Counted from the first letter of the stretch, positions 1-8,965 are shown. The stretch: DNA of 64,000 bases from Bacillus sp. MYb209 (GCF_002975175.1 NZ_PCNZ01000014.1:54657-118656), one strand, 5' to 3'. The notes: generated by a model from the sequence alone, not told the origin. Translations and numbers: made by a program.

Positions 1-144
1 GTGATTGTTCCGTTTTTAATTCCTGCCCCGTACAGAGGTTACGGAATACTAGCAATCATTTTAGGAATGACGCTTGTCATTATACCGAGTACGATTTATT
101 TACTTATTAAAGACAGTAAGCAGTCCACTAATTTAAAAAGTTAA
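1..144 (+). CDS. C-terminal end of a membrane protein (partial)
   Basis: The reading frame is open from base 1 to a TAA at 142-144 and gives the last 47 residues of a protein that begins outside the window. A hydrophobic stretch of about 20 residues is followed by a short charged tail (KDSKQS), as expected for the last membrane helix and cytoplasmic tail of a transporter. The family cannot be named from this piece. A hairpin 34 bases downstream would end its transcript. Confidence 0.5.
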   Translation: MIVPFLIPAPYRGYGILAIILGMTLVIIPSTIYLLIKDSKQSTNLKS

Positions 145-177
145 TTTAAATACGAGATCGTAAAAAGGTTTATAAAC

Positions 178-202
178 AATAGGAGGTTATATCCCTCCTA
201 TT
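178..202. terminator. Bidirectional hairpin terminator
   Basis: AATAGGAGG and CCTCCTATT form a 9-bp stem with a 7-base loop, followed by TTTTAG on the plus strand. It sits between the convergent partial gene on the left and the metallophosphoesterase gene, so it can serve both. Confidence 0.7.
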
Positions 203-1330
203 TTAGCTAAATATTTTATTTCCCTTCTTTTCTATCTCAAGTAGAATTCCTTTCTCTATCCAGCCTTCTACACCATCTTTTTTTATTAAATCATATCCCA
301 TGCAGCTACCATCAATGAGAGAAACAATATCCCCTTTTCTAACGCCTATTTGCGCACAAGAAATATCCGTTTTCACTGTATACTCACCTGATTCAAGTTG
401 CTTTATATACTCGTTTTTCACATGAAGTAGTTCATTTGTTTCTATTTGTTTACATATAGTAAAATCTTTCATTCTCTCCACAGGCTCTATGTAATAATAC
501 GGATATGTAACCCCGCCCTGCATTTCTGAATCCGCATTAAAATCTGCCATTACTTCATACTCTGGAAAATAGTCTACATGTGTATAAGAAAACGTATCAC
601 CTGTAGGTGTCCTCTGAATGATAAATGCGTTTAATTGACCTGCTTCTTTAATCGCATTACCACCATCAATCGCGATAATTTTTTTATTCTTATCGATAAC
701 CGGATTATTAGATGGCGCCTCCTCGGAATAGTTCACAACAGGCCAATGTCCAACAATTACGTACTTATCCGCACGGTGTGACTTATTAAAAAACTCTGGC
801 ATTGCAATTGCATTTTTCCTGTCTGTTTGTTTCCAATCCTCTCTATCTTCAAGACCAGCATGTACAAAGATATAATCCTCAGTTTCAATAGCAGTTGGCA
901 ATTCTGTTAGCCACTTTATTTCTTCTGAAAAATGGTTCATCAATATGTTTTTCACTTCACAAATATCACTTTCTTCATTAATGGTAACGTTCAATTGCCC
1001 TAGCCATTCATTAAAAATTGTATTTTTTCGCGTACATAAATAATTCATTAGCGCAGGATTTTCATTTACAAGTGCTTCAACTACAACTTCACAATTCCCT
1101 TCAACTACATAAACATTTGGCTTGCTAACTACTAGATCCATCACATAGTTTACGACGCCAATGCTATCGTTCCCCTTCTCACAAAGGTCGCCATTTATAA
1201 TTAAATAATCATCATCTTTAAAATTAACTTTATGTAATAATTCCTTTAAAAGATTTAATTCGCCATGAATATCAGATATTACGATAACTCTTACACCTTT
1301 TGGGATTAATAGTTTCTGAATTTTTTCCAA
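203..1330 (-). CDS. Metallophosphoesterase, PPP-like, with variant GNCE motif
   Basis: This 375-residue protein looks like a calcineurin-type metallophosphoesterase. The N-terminal part carries SDIHG (about residue 19), NGDLCEKG (about 46) and GNCE (about 78); later come VHAG and VGHWP with metal-ligand histidines. In PPP-family phosphatases the third motif is GNHE, whose histidine is thought to be the proton donor; here it is Cys. The C-terminal 100 residues look like a separate accessory domain. The start is TTG at 1328-1330, chosen because GGGGAG lies 7 bases upstream. The substrate is unknown; relatives act on phosphoproteins or dinucleoside tetraphosphates. It could be a structural relative with altered chemistry. 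Confidence 0.75.
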   Translation of the reverse strand: MEKIQKLLIPKGVRVIVISDIHGELNLLKELLHKVNFKDDDYLIINGDLCEKGNDSIGVVNYVMDLVVSKPNVYVVEGNCEVVVEALVNENPALMNYLCTRKNTIFNEWLGQLNVTINEESDICEVKNILMNHFSEEIKWLTELPTAIETEDYIFVHAGLEDREDWKQTDRKNAIAMPEFFNKSHRADKYVIVGHWPVVNYSEEAPSNNPVIDKNKKIIAIDGGNAIKEAGQLNAFIIQRTPTGDTFSYTHVDYFPEYEVMADFNADSEMQGGVTYPYYYIEPVERMKDFTICKQIETNELLHVKNEYIKQLESGEYTVKTDISCAQIGVRKGDIVSLIDGSCMGYDLIKKDGVEGWIEKGILLEIEKKGNKIFS

Positions 1331-1440
1331 GTATAAACTCCCCTAACCTTCTTTAAATTCAATATTATCTTCTCAATTATAAAGAAGCTATTCGACAAAA
1401 TAAGCAATTAGCCCTCCTCATCTTGTACTTCTAAATAAAA

Positions 1441-1474
1441 GTAGGTTCTATATGTTATCTCACATAGAACCTAC
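1441..1474. terminator. Hairpin terminator downstream of GNAT gene
   Basis: Arms of 14 bases (GTAGGTTCTATATG and CACATAGAACCTAC, one G-U type mismatch) enclose a 6-base loop. The hairpin lies just past the stop codon of the minus-strand GNAT gene and is followed by an A/T-rich run in that direction. Confidence 0.7.
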
Positions 1475-1480
1475 TTAGCA

Positions 1481-1903
1481 TTATAACTCTTTATAAAAAG
1501 AATAACTTACCTTATCGTAGCCTTCTCTTTCATAAAAACGATGGGCATCAACTCTTGGAAACGCTGATGTAAGAACGATAGAACTGCACCCTTTTTCTTC
1601 CCCCCATTTTTCTACATATGACAGCAGAACCTTACCATATCCTTTTGATCTGTGAGCTTTCGCAGTTACAAGATCATATACGAAAACATGTTTCTCATTA
1701 TAAAAATTCGTACAAATCGCTACACCAGCTAGACTAACAACTTCGTCATCTTCATTCTGTAACGAGAGTAGTTTATAATTTTCTTCTTTCATTTTTTGAA
1801 ATAAAGAACTTGCTTCTTCTCTTGAAAGTTTCGTTCGTAATTGCTGTAATACGAGGAATACATCATGTAAATCAGCTTCTGTTACTACTTCTCTAATATT
1901 CAT
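1481..1903 (-). CDS. GNAT family N-acetyltransferase
   Basis: This 140-residue single-domain protein has the GNAT acetyl-CoA binding motif A as RSKGYGKVLL near residue 87, and the C-terminal FYEREGY typical of the family. It would transfer an acetyl group from acetyl-CoA to an amine; the acceptor cannot be read from the sequence. The ATG start has GGAGAG about 7 bases upstream. A bcr1-type repeat lies 20 bases upstream of the start, so the original promoter may have been displaced. Confidence 0.8.
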   Translation of the reverse strand: MNIREVVTEADLHDVFLVLQQLRTKLSREEASSLFQKMKEENYKLLSLQNEDDEVVSLAGVAICTNFYNEKHVFVYDLVTAKAHRSKGYGKVLLSYVEKWGEEKGCSSIVLTSAFPRVDAHRFYEREGYDKVSYSFYKEL

Positions 1904-1922
1904 TATGATTCTCTCCTTACTA

Positions 1923-2080
1923 TTTATCCCGCATTAACGAGCAGTAAGACTCCCACCTCAAAATTCGGCGAATGCGAGGGAGTTAGTTGGGAGATCAACT
2001 GCCCGTAAAAGCCCGATTGGTGAAGGCTAATAATCAGTGGGGGATGGATAACCCCCACTGATTATTAGCCTTCACTTTAT
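1923..2080 (+). repeat. bcr1-type repeat, copy 1
   Basis: A 158-bp element starts TTTATCCCGC and ends CACTTTAT, so TTTAT lies at both ends (1923-1927 and 2076-2080). The 3' half forms a long hairpin around a GATGGATA loop (GGCTAATAATCAGTGGGG paired with CCCCCACTGATTATTAGCC). Size, ends and TTTAT duplication match what is known of bcr1, a non-autonomous repeat of the B. cereus group. A second full copy lies at 4671-4829. Confidence 0.8.
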
Positions 2081-2187
2081 AAAATTTTCTAAATGTTATA
2101 TCATTATTATAAGAAGTAACTGCCCCTTTCTTAAGTGACAGTTTGATTATTTTTTATAAGGCCAGTATGTAAAGGAGAATTCATAAA

Positions 2188-3588
2188 ATGGATCTTACTA
2201 TCCCATTGCAATTAGAAAGTAAAACACCAATTTATTTACAAATTTACGAATATATGAAACGAGAAATCTCTCAGGGATCACTGCCTGCCGGTACACGCCT
2301 TCCTTCTCACAGAAATTTAGCGGTACAACTTAATGTTAGCCGTATTACTGTTGAATCTGCTTATCAACAATTACTAGCTGAGGGTTATGTAGAAAGTAAA
2401 CCGAAACGTGGGATTTTTGTTGCAGAAGTTGATATTGATGTCATTCAAAATAAACAACAAGTTGTGTCAAACAGCGCTAACAATATAAAAAAAGAACAAT
2501 ATGACTATGATTGTAGCCAAGGGCTGATTGATCAAAAAGCTTTTCCAATTACAAACTGGAAAAGAGCATTACACGAAACTTTATTCCAGTATGAAAATGA
2601 ATTATTTGCTAGAGAAGATCCTCAAGGTGAGTTCGTTCTACGAGAGCATATTTCAAAATATTTATATCATGCCCGCGGGGTACATTCTTCACCTGATCAA
2701 ATTATTATCGGAGCCGGTACGCAGCCTCTTCTTTGGCTACTACTTCAACTGCTTGGTTCAAAAAAAGAATACGGAATCGAGAACCCTGGATTTCATCGTA
2801 TAACTGCTATGATTCAAAGTTCTGGCCTTCCTGTTCACCCTATTTCATTAGACGATAAAGGGATTCGTATTTCAGCTTTACGTGAATCACGTTCCAATGT
2901 AGCATATGTCACTCCATCACACCAATTTCCTCTTGGAATGATTATGCCATTATCTAGAAGGCTCGAATTATTAAAATGGGCGAATGATTGCGAAGGATAT
3001 ATTATTGAAGATGATTACGACGGGGAATTCCGCTATGTAGGAAAACCTATCCCCTCTTTACAAGGACTAGATTCAAATGAACGCGTTATTTATATGGGAA
3101 CTTTCTCGAAATCCTTTTTACCTTCTTTACGAATGGGATATATCGTCTTACCACCTCACCTTTTAAAAACCTATAAAGAGCTTGGAGGCATGTTTAAACA
3201 AACTGTTTCTACAATGCAGCAACTCGCTTTTGCCTCCTTTATTCAAAAAGGTGATTGGGAACGTCATATAAATCGAATTCGTACATTATATAAAAGAAAG
3301 CACATTTCATTAGTTAAATCTATCACGGACGAAATGAGAGCTAATGTGCATATACTCGGTGAACAATCAGGACTTCATATCGTACTTCACGTTCATAATG
3401 GGATGAACGAACAAGAACTTATTCATGCAGCTGCGAAACAACGCATTAAGTTGTACCCTCTCTCAACATACGATTCTGTTCATAATTTAAGAGAGGCGTC
3501 GTTTGTATTACTCGGTTTCGGCAGTATTCCAGAAGATTCTATCGAAACTGTTGTCAAATTACTGAAAAGAGTCTGGTTCCCTAACTAA
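2188..3588 (+). CDS. MocR/PdxR-type GntR regulator with aminotransferase domain
   Basis: The 466-residue protein joins an N-terminal winged helix-turn-helix of GntR type (about residues 10-78) to a fold-type I aminotransferase domain (about 115-460). The PLP-binding lysine is in the segment GTFSKSFLP, and EDDYDGEFRY carries the conserved aspartate region. Members bind PLP or an aldimine and control vitamin B6, GABA or transport genes. AAAGGAG lies 7 bases before the ATG. It faces the YitT-type gene across a shared terminator; in B. subtilis MocR-type regulators sit beside YitT-like membrane proteins, so the neighbour is a possible target. Confidence 0.85.
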   Translation: MDLTIPLQLESKTPIYLQIYEYMKREISQGSLPAGTRLPSHRNLAVQLNVSRITVESAYQQLLAEGYVESKPKRGIFVAEVDIDVIQNKQQVVSNSANNIKKEQYDYDCSQGLIDQKAFPITNWKRALHETLFQYENELFAREDPQGEFVLREHISKYLYHARGVHSSPDQIIIGAGTQPLLWLLLQLLGSKKEYGIENPGFHRITAMIQSSGLPVHPISLDDKGIRISALRESRSNVAYVTPSHQFPLGMIMPLSRRLELLKWANDCEGYIIEDDYDGEFRYVGKPIPSLQGLDSNERVIYMGTFSKSFLPSLRMGYIVLPPHLLKTYKELGGMFKQTVSTMQQLAFASFIQKGDWERHINRIRTLYKRKHISLVKSITDEMRANVHILGEQSGLHIVLHVHNGMNEQELIHAAAKQRIKLYPLSTYDSVHNLREASFVLLGFGSIPEDSIETVVKLLKRVWFPN

Positions 3589-3590
3589 AA

Positions 3591-3625
3591 ATAACTCCAC
3601 GCAAGTTATACTTACGTGGAGTTAT
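3591..3625. terminator. Bidirectional terminator between convergent genes
   Basis: ATAACTCCACG and CGTGGAGTTAT pair perfectly over 11 bp around a 13-base loop, with A-rich and T-rich flanks. It separates the convergent MocR-type and YitT-type genes. Confidence 0.85.
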
Positions 3626-3634
3626 TTTCATTCA

Positions 3635-4492
3635 CTATTTTTCTGATACTTGCCCTGATCTCGCTGTCCTTCCTGGACGCTTTACACCAGTTGTTTCTGT
3701 TGAATAAGAAGCTTCAATTATAGCACTTGGATCTACAGAGAGAACGAGATCTTTCATTTTCGGATAAATGAAACGGTTTGTAATACAATAAATAATTCTC
3801 TGGTGCTCTCCTAAAAAACCACCTTCTCCATGTAGATACGTAACAGACAGTTGTAATTCTTTCATAAGCAGTTCGCCAATTTCTTTATTTTTATTCGAAA
3901 TAATCATGACGCTCTTTCCTTGATTAATACCGTCTAATATGAAATCAATCATCTTCGTAACAATATAGAAAATTGCTAATGAGAACATCGCTTGCTCAAT
4001 TGAAAATAAAATAGCAACAAATACAAAGATAACTGCATTTACAGCAAGTAAAAATGTACTAATTGGTACTTTAAAATGCTTGTTCATCCAAACAGCTAAC
4101 ATTTCTGATCCATCAATTGCCCCGCCCATTTTTACAACGATCCCAACACCAACACCAAATAGTACTCCTCCGTAAAGTACAATTAATAATTCCGAAGTCG
4201 TAATTGCTGGAAATGGTTTTAAATAAATCAATCCGAGTGTTGTAACAACATTTGCATAAGAAGTACGGATGAAGAACTTCTTTCCCATTACTTTTGCAGT
4301 AAATAATAAAATAGGAATATTAAGTCCTAAAAACACTCCGTAAAGCGGTAATCCTGCAACTTTATTTGCCATAATAGCAATCGCAGTTACCCCTCCGTCC
4401 ACTAGTCCATTAGGTGCTAAAATAAGCTCTAGTGAACCAGCTACAATAATAGATCCAATTGTTAATAATACGTATTCGAATACTTTTTTCAT
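3635..4492 (-). CDS. YitT family membrane protein (DUF161 plus DUF2179)
   Basis: The 285-residue protein has about five hydrophobic segments in its first 180 residues, with the family pattern PNGLVDGGVTAIA, then a soluble C-terminal domain (about 195-270) of the DUF2179 kind. Function is not established; the family is widespread in Bacillus and often present in many copies. The last residues (GVKRPGRTARSGQ) are unusually basic. It ends against the convergent MocR-type regulator. Confidence 0.8.
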   Translation of the reverse strand: MKKVFEYVLLTIGSIIVAGSLELILAPNGLVDGGVTAIAIMANKVAGLPLYGVFLGLNIPILLFTAKVMGKKFFIRTSYANVVTTLGLIYLKPFPAITTSELLIVLYGGVLFGVGVGIVVKMGGAIDGSEMLAVWMNKHFKVPISTFLLAVNAVIFVFVAILFSIEQAMFSLAIFYIVTKMIDFILDGINQGKSVMIISNKNKEIGELLMKELQLSVTYLHGEGGFLGEHQRIIYCITNRFIYPKMKDLVLSVDPSAIIEASYSTETTGVKRPGRTARSGQVSEK

Positions 4493-4631
4493 TCATTACC
4501 CCCAAAACATATATATTTTCTTAGTATTATTTTAACGTAATTTTTCTGTAAATACAAAGAAATCGGCTTATATACACAAAAGTTTCACCTTTACGGTGAT
4601 TTTTATGTAATTTATTTAAATCCTAACAGAA

Positions 4632-4665
4632 GAAACACACTTACATATTACAGTAAGTGTGTTTC
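4632..4665. terminator. Perfect 13-bp hairpin, probable terminator of the glycosyltransferase
   Basis: GAAACACACTTAC and GTAAGTGTGTTTC pair perfectly around an 8-base loop. The minus-strand side is followed by TTCTGTT. A bcr1 copy starts 6 bases away, so it appears that the repeat landed between the glycosyltransferase stop and this terminator. Confidence 0.65.
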
Positions 4666-4670
4666 AAACG

Positions 4671-4829
4671 TTTATCCCGCTATTTGCAGGCAATAAGATT
4701 CCCACCTCAAAATTCGGCTGGAACAAAGAAGTTAAGTGGGAATCAGGCTGCCCATAAACGCCCGATTCGTGCGAGCTAATAATCAGTGGTGGATGAACAA
4801 AACCCACACTGATTAAAGTTTCACTTTAT
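4671..4829 (+). repeat. bcr1-type repeat, copy 2
   Basis: This 159-bp element starts TTTATCCCGCTATTTG and ends TTTCACTTTAT, with TTTAT at both ends (4671-4675, 4825-4829). It shares long blocks with copy 1, such as CCCACCTCAAAATTCGGC and AGCTAATAATCAGTGG. The right-hand TTTAT contains the TAA stop (minus strand, 4826-4828) of the neighbouring glycosyltransferase. Confidence 0.8.
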
Positions 4830-6034
4830 TTAAGCTTTAAGTATGAATTCATTTTCATTTTAAATATTTCATCAACTGCCCTCTCATACCCACCAGCATT
4901 TCGAAGCGACTCTCCAACTTTACGACTATTTTCCTTAAACGTTACATCATCCATTACTTTCTTTACAGTCTCACGTAACAATTCAGAAGTTAATTCTTTA
5001 CGATTAAGCCTTATTCCAGCCCCTACTTCAGTCACTCGTTTCGCAACTAAAGGCTGATCTCCCGTTACGGGAATTACAACTAACGGGACACCGTAATATA
5101 ACGCTTCACTCGAACTATTCATACCACCATGTGTCACGAATACGTCAGCATGCTGTAATACTTCTAATTGCGGCACATAATTATCCAACTTAAAGTTATT
5201 CGGAATGTTTTCAAATTGACTTATATTTGTCTTCTTACCAACAACTAATACGACTGTCGCTTCTACATCTTTAAACGCCTCAAAACATTTTTCATACAGG
5301 GCAGGTTGTTCATTAAAAACTGTTCCCATAGAAATGAAAATCACTTTTTCATCTTTTAAATCTTCAATAGGAAAACTGCCCATTTCTTTTCTAGTAGCAA
5401 TTGATGGACCAACAAATTTAAACGCTTCATCAAATACATCCGCATGTGGCTGATATTCTTGGGAAGTGTATACAATCGTAATATCGCCAGGATGATTCAT
5501 AATATCATACAGACTATTACATTTCATTCCATACTGCTCTTTCCATTTTTCCATTCCCACTACACAAGATTGGTATAGTGGATCAGTTTCATCTATTTGT
5601 CTCGATTCTTGCTCATCATTAAAAGTAATGTACTGATTAAAAGCAAAAGTCGTACAAGAAGAAACGCTTGGTAATTGTAAGATATTCGCTATAATACGTC
5701 CTACTGGAAAATGATTATCATATATCAAATAATCGTACTTTTCTTCTTTTGTTTCTTCTACAATTTGAGTAACAATACGTTCTGATGCTTTTATCATATG
5801 AGATAACATCGTTAAAGGACTACCACCTTCATTTACTCGTTCCATAATATTAATTTGAGAGAGAAAATTTTCAAATGCTCGAAATTCAGCACCTGTTGCT
5901 TCAACCTTTTTCCTGTAATCTTCAATACAATATGACACAACTGTTTCCCCACGTCGAATTAGCTCACTAACAACTGCTAGCGTCGGATTAATATGGCCTT
6001 CTCCAGGAAAATTTATTACGAGTACGTTCGCCAT
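4826..6034 (-). CDS. Macrolide-type UDP-glycosyltransferase (MGT family)
   Basis: This 402-residue GT1/GT-B fold enzyme starts with NFPGEGHINPTLAVV and has the donor-binding region FVTHGGMNSSSEALYYGVPL near residue 300, followed by GDQP. MGT relatives move a sugar from a UDP donor to macrolides, flavonoids or other small hydrophobic acceptors, so a role in inactivating antibiotics or xenobiotics is plausible but not shown. The C-terminus is MNSYLKLK, with the stop inside the TTTAT target duplication of a bcr1 repeat. GGAGAG lies upstream of the ATG. Confidence 0.85.
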   Translation of the reverse strand: MANVLVINFPGEGHINPTLAVVSELIRRGETVVSYCIEDYRKKVEATGAEFRAFENFLSQINIMERVNEGGSPLTMLSHMIKASERIVTQIVEETKEEKYDYLIYDNHFPVGRIIANILQLPSVSSCTTFAFNQYITFNDEQESRQIDETDPLYQSCVVGMEKWKEQYGMKCNSLYDIMNHPGDITIVYTSQEYQPHADVFDEAFKFVGPSIATRKEMGSFPIEDLKDEKVIFISMGTVFNEQPALYEKCFEAFKDVEATVVLVVGKKTNISQFENIPNNFKLDNYVPQLEVLQHADVFVTHGGMNSSSEALYYGVPLVVIPVTGDQPLVAKRVTEVGAGIRLNRKELTSELLRETVKKVMDDVTFKENSRKVGESLRNAGGYERAVDEIFKMKMNSYLKLK

Positions 6035-6060
6035 AACATTCTCTCCTTTCTATCTAACGC

Positions 6061-6093
6061 AATATAATTAATCATGTTAATTATTAATTATAT
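6061..6093. promoter_or_regulatory. A/T-rich dyad upstream of the glycosyltransferase, possible operator
   Basis: Within the 408-bp divergent gap 6035-6442 the clearest structure is ATAATTAA-N5-TTAATTAT at 6064-6084, embedded in a longer imperfect dyad. It lies 30 bases upstream of the glycosyltransferase start and could bind a MarR- or TetR-like dimer, but no regulator gene is adjacent. On the other side TATAAT-like sequence at about 6400 may be the promoter of the plus-strand operon. Nothing else stands out in the gap. Confidence 0.35.
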
Positions 6094-6442
6094 TATAAAG
6101 GAATCTATTCTACTTCTTCATATCTTTCTCTTCATTTTATTATTGAGAAATATTTTCTATAGCCCGCACTATTACGAGTACACAATCTTATAAATCAATG
6201 TTTAATTCTCCTTTACTCTTCATATCTTGTATGATACGAACTTTACATTCGAACATTTTTACACGTTTATCATTCAAAAATATTATTTTGATAATTCATA
6301 CAAAAATAGAAAAATATAATTTTCATGCTGATTTCTCACTATAAATTTATTTATGTTCTATATTGTCCCCTATCATTCTCCACGTGGTACATATTCTGTT
6401 ATATAATAAATTTATAGAATTTACAGAAAAAGGGGCTCTTTT

Positions 6443-7321
6443 ATGTTACAACAACTATTCACCTCACCTATTCTATCTGTTCAAGCATTGCACCCAGGCT
6501 ATGAAGATCATGCAAGTGACGTTTTTCTTGTTCAAACAGAAGATTCAGAAGTGATCGTTCGTTCTTCTAAAATGAATGAAGAGCCAAATAATGATTTTTG
6601 GTGGGGATGCAAAAATCTATTTGGAATTGACCCCAGAAACGTACATCATTTGGATACGGTACATACATTGTTGCAAAAACATACAAATCTTCCTATCCCA
6701 ACAATTTTAGACAAACATATTTTAGATGGCCGAGAATTTGTTGTGGCCGAAAAGTTAGTAGGTAACACAGTTCAATCTTTTATCGGGCAACCAGATTCTA
6801 TTTTATTCAGTCTAGGAAAAGGACTTGCAGAAATACATAAGTTTCAAGCCGATTTCATAGGAAATCCGTCAGGCACGTTCCAAGTTCAACTAGATGAATT
6901 GCAATCACACATTTTAAACGTGAGTAAAGAGCTTGTGAATAGATTTTATTCCGATAATGAAAGCATACAAAATGCATTTCCTACTTTTGAATCACAGCTC
7001 TCTTCCCTATCCATGCCAAAGGAATCTACACTCGTCTTAATTGATATGGATCCAACTCAATTTCTATCTGATGGTACCTATATTACTGGTTTAGTAGATA
7101 CTGAAGCTTTCGCAGTTGCTCCACGAGAGTTTGATTTTATTGGACTAGAATATGTACTTACCGAAAAAGAAGCTCGTGCCTTTAAAAGTGGTTACGACAC
7201 AATTATGCCTATTCCTCACCTTGATGAATGTAGACAGCCTTACCGTTATTTGTACCGACTATTATCTGTTCAAGGTAGTGTGGAATTAGAAAAATGGTTA
7301 AGTCATCCATCCTATTTTTGA
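6443..7321 (+). CDS. Phosphotransferase-like protein (APH fold) with altered active site
   Basis: The 292-residue protein resembles aminoglycoside phosphotransferase/choline kinase-fold proteins: a nucleotide-binding N-lobe, a central SLGKGLAEIHKFQ helix, and a C-lobe with LIDMDPTQFL where active enzymes have HGDxHxxN, then GLVDTEAFAVAPREFDF where they have the metal-binding Asp. The catalytic aspartate seems kept, but the preceding His and the Asn are replaced. It may phosphorylate an unusual substrate or be inactive. It is first in a three-gene run with a GNAT gene and a methyltransferase. A G-rich ribosome site AAAAGGGGC precedes the ATG. Confidence 0.6.
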   Translation: MLQQLFTSPILSVQALHPGYEDHASDVFLVQTEDSEVIVRSSKMNEEPNNDFWWGCKNLFGIDPRNVHHLDTVHTLLQKHTNLPIPTILDKHILDGREFVVAEKLVGNTVQSFIGQPDSILFSLGKGLAEIHKFQADFIGNPSGTFQVQLDELQSHILNVSKELVNRFYSDNESIQNAFPTFESQLSSLSMPKESTLVLIDMDPTQFLSDGTYITGLVDTEAFAVAPREFDFIGLEYVLTEKEARAFKSGYDTIMPIPHLDECRQPYRYLYRLLSVQGSVELEKWLSHPSYF

Positions 7322-7344
7322 ATACGAATGAGAGGGATTATAAA

Positions 7345-8232
7345 ATGGATATTCAGAAAAAGAGTTCTTTAACAGAAAATGAAATACAGCAAATGAAAGA
7401 GTTAGCTCATATTTGCGGACAACACGATCAAATTGATTACTCGTCAGATTTACATGTACACTTTTTAACGAACCGAAATAAAGATCAAATAAACGATTTT
7501 CTTCTTTATAACGGGACTCAATTAATTGGCACTTTAAATATGTATGATTTCGAAAGACCAACAAAACTTGAATTAATAGGCTTTGTACATCCTCATTTTA
7601 GAAAACAACGATTCGGAACTAACCTTTTACAAACTGCAATGAAAGAAATTCAAAAAAGAGGGGCGGATGAAGCTCTCCTTATTATGAATGGGGATTCTGC
7701 TTCTGGAAAAGAATTTGCAAAACATATGAAGCTACCTTATTTATATAGCGAGTATAGTATGGAGTTCAAATCAAAAAAAACACACAAAACAACGGAGAAT
7801 AATATACAGCTTACTCTTGCACCTACAAAATCACTTCCTGATCTTATCGATATCTCTAGTAAAGCTTTCGGGGATTCTGTAGAAAATACAGCTACATGGT
7901 TACAAAAGATGATGAATTCATCTTCTCATCAAGTATACAGCGCTCTAATCGATAACAATGTGCTAGGAACAATTACAGTAACTCACCAAGAGCACTTTAC
8001 TACATTATCAGGATTCGCTGTGCATCCTTCCTATCAAGGTAAAGGATACGGTAAAGCTATTTTAAGCTATATGACACATACACTCTTCACAAATGGTGCT
8101 ACAACAATTGAATTACAAGTTGAAACAAAAAATAAAAATGCTTTAAAACTTTATACACAATGTGGATTTGAAATTATGACGAAGTATGATTATTATGGAT
8201 TGTTGGAAAATGAGGAGACTTATTATGTCTAA
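7345..8232 (+). CDS. Tandem GNAT acetyltransferase
   Basis: The 295-residue protein contains two GNAT domains: the first (about 20-135) with RKQRFGTNLL, the second (about 160-290) with YQGKGYGKAILS and the C-terminal LYTQCGF. The ATG at 7345 is preferred because GAGAGGGA lies about 8 bases upstream; longer frames overlap the previous gene. The stop overlaps the start of the following methyltransferase by 8 bases, so translation is probably coupled. Two-domain GNATs include mycothiol synthase and several antibiotic or amino-acid acetyltransferases; the substrate here is unknown. Confidence 0.75.
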   Translation: MDIQKKSSLTENEIQQMKELAHICGQHDQIDYSSDLHVHFLTNRNKDQINDFLLYNGTQLIGTLNMYDFERPTKLELIGFVHPHFRKQRFGTNLLQTAMKEIQKRGADEALLIMNGDSASGKEFAKHMKLPYLYSEYSMEFKSKKTHKTTENNIQLTLAPTKSLPDLIDISSKAFGDSVENTATWLQKMMNSSSHQVYSALIDNNVLGTITVTHQEHFTTLSGFAVHPSYQGKGYGKAILSYMTHTLFTNGATTIELQVETKNKNALKLYTQCGFEIMTKYDYYGLLENEETYYV

Positions 8233-8930
8233 TAAAATCATTTATTCGGACTATGATATCTTCGCATCTATTTATAATAAGCATTGGGGACATTTTGCCG
8301 AACACTCCTATCCAGCCTATCATAAATTTATTTTACAATACGCCAGTTCCCACTCCCGCATATTAGATCTTTGCTGCGAAACCGGTCATCTTTCTAAAAT
8401 ATTAATCGATAACAATTTCATTGTAACTGGTATAGACGGTTCAGCTCAAATGATTGCACATGCACGCAAAAACGCACCAGATGCAACCTTCATTGTTGAT
8501 GATGCGCGCAGTAGATGAGCAGTTCCACTATGTCATCTCAGCCGGCGATAGCTTAAACCACATTATGAAATTAGATGAACTAAAAAATACTTTTCATAAC
8601 GTTTACTCTGCGTTATATGATGGCGGCTCATTCGCATTTGATATGAATATGGAAAAAGGCTTTCTTGAAAATTGGAGTGCTTCCTTTCATATTTCAGAAC
8701 GCGAATATGTTTGTACCATCGATTCCACTTATGATAATGAAAGTCATAGAGCAGAGATGACTTTCATTCTATTTAAACATGACGTAAATGATATTTGGAA
8801 AAGAAGTGACTTTTCTTTCGAGGAAGCTTGTTACTCTAAAGAAGAAATAATTTCTTCTTTAAAATCTGTAGGTTTTAACAATATACAATTACACGGTACA
8901 AGTAGAACATTTTTCATTTGTCAAAAATAA
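8225..8930 (+). pseudogene. Class I SAM methyltransferase, frameshifted
   Basis: The first part (ATG 8225 to about 8505) encodes a Rossmann methyltransferase N-terminus with ILDLCCETGHLS (a motif I variant) and GIDGSAQMI, then runs into a TGA at 8516-8518. The rest of the fold, starting DEQFHYVISAGDSLNH, continues in another frame to 8930. The break is at about 8500-8518. Joined, the pieces would give a protein of about 235 residues. A small deletion in the strand after the acidic DDAR segment would explain it; a sequencing error is also possible. GAGGAGA precedes the ATG, inside the upstream GNAT gene. Confidence 0.8.
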
Positions 8931-8961
8931 AAAAAACTGAATCATACCGATTCAGTTTTTT
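8931..8961. terminator. Bidirectional terminator
   Basis: AAAAAACTGAATC pairs perfectly with GATTCAGTTTTTT around a 5-base loop. It lies between the methyltransferase remnant and the convergent alanine racemase gene and has T-runs in both directions. Confidence 0.9.
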
Positions 8962-8965
8962 TGTA

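Noticed and set aside
6363-6554. Short plus-strand frame overlapping the start of the phosphotransferase-like gene
   Set aside because: No ribosome site and no recognisable features; the overlapping gene has both.
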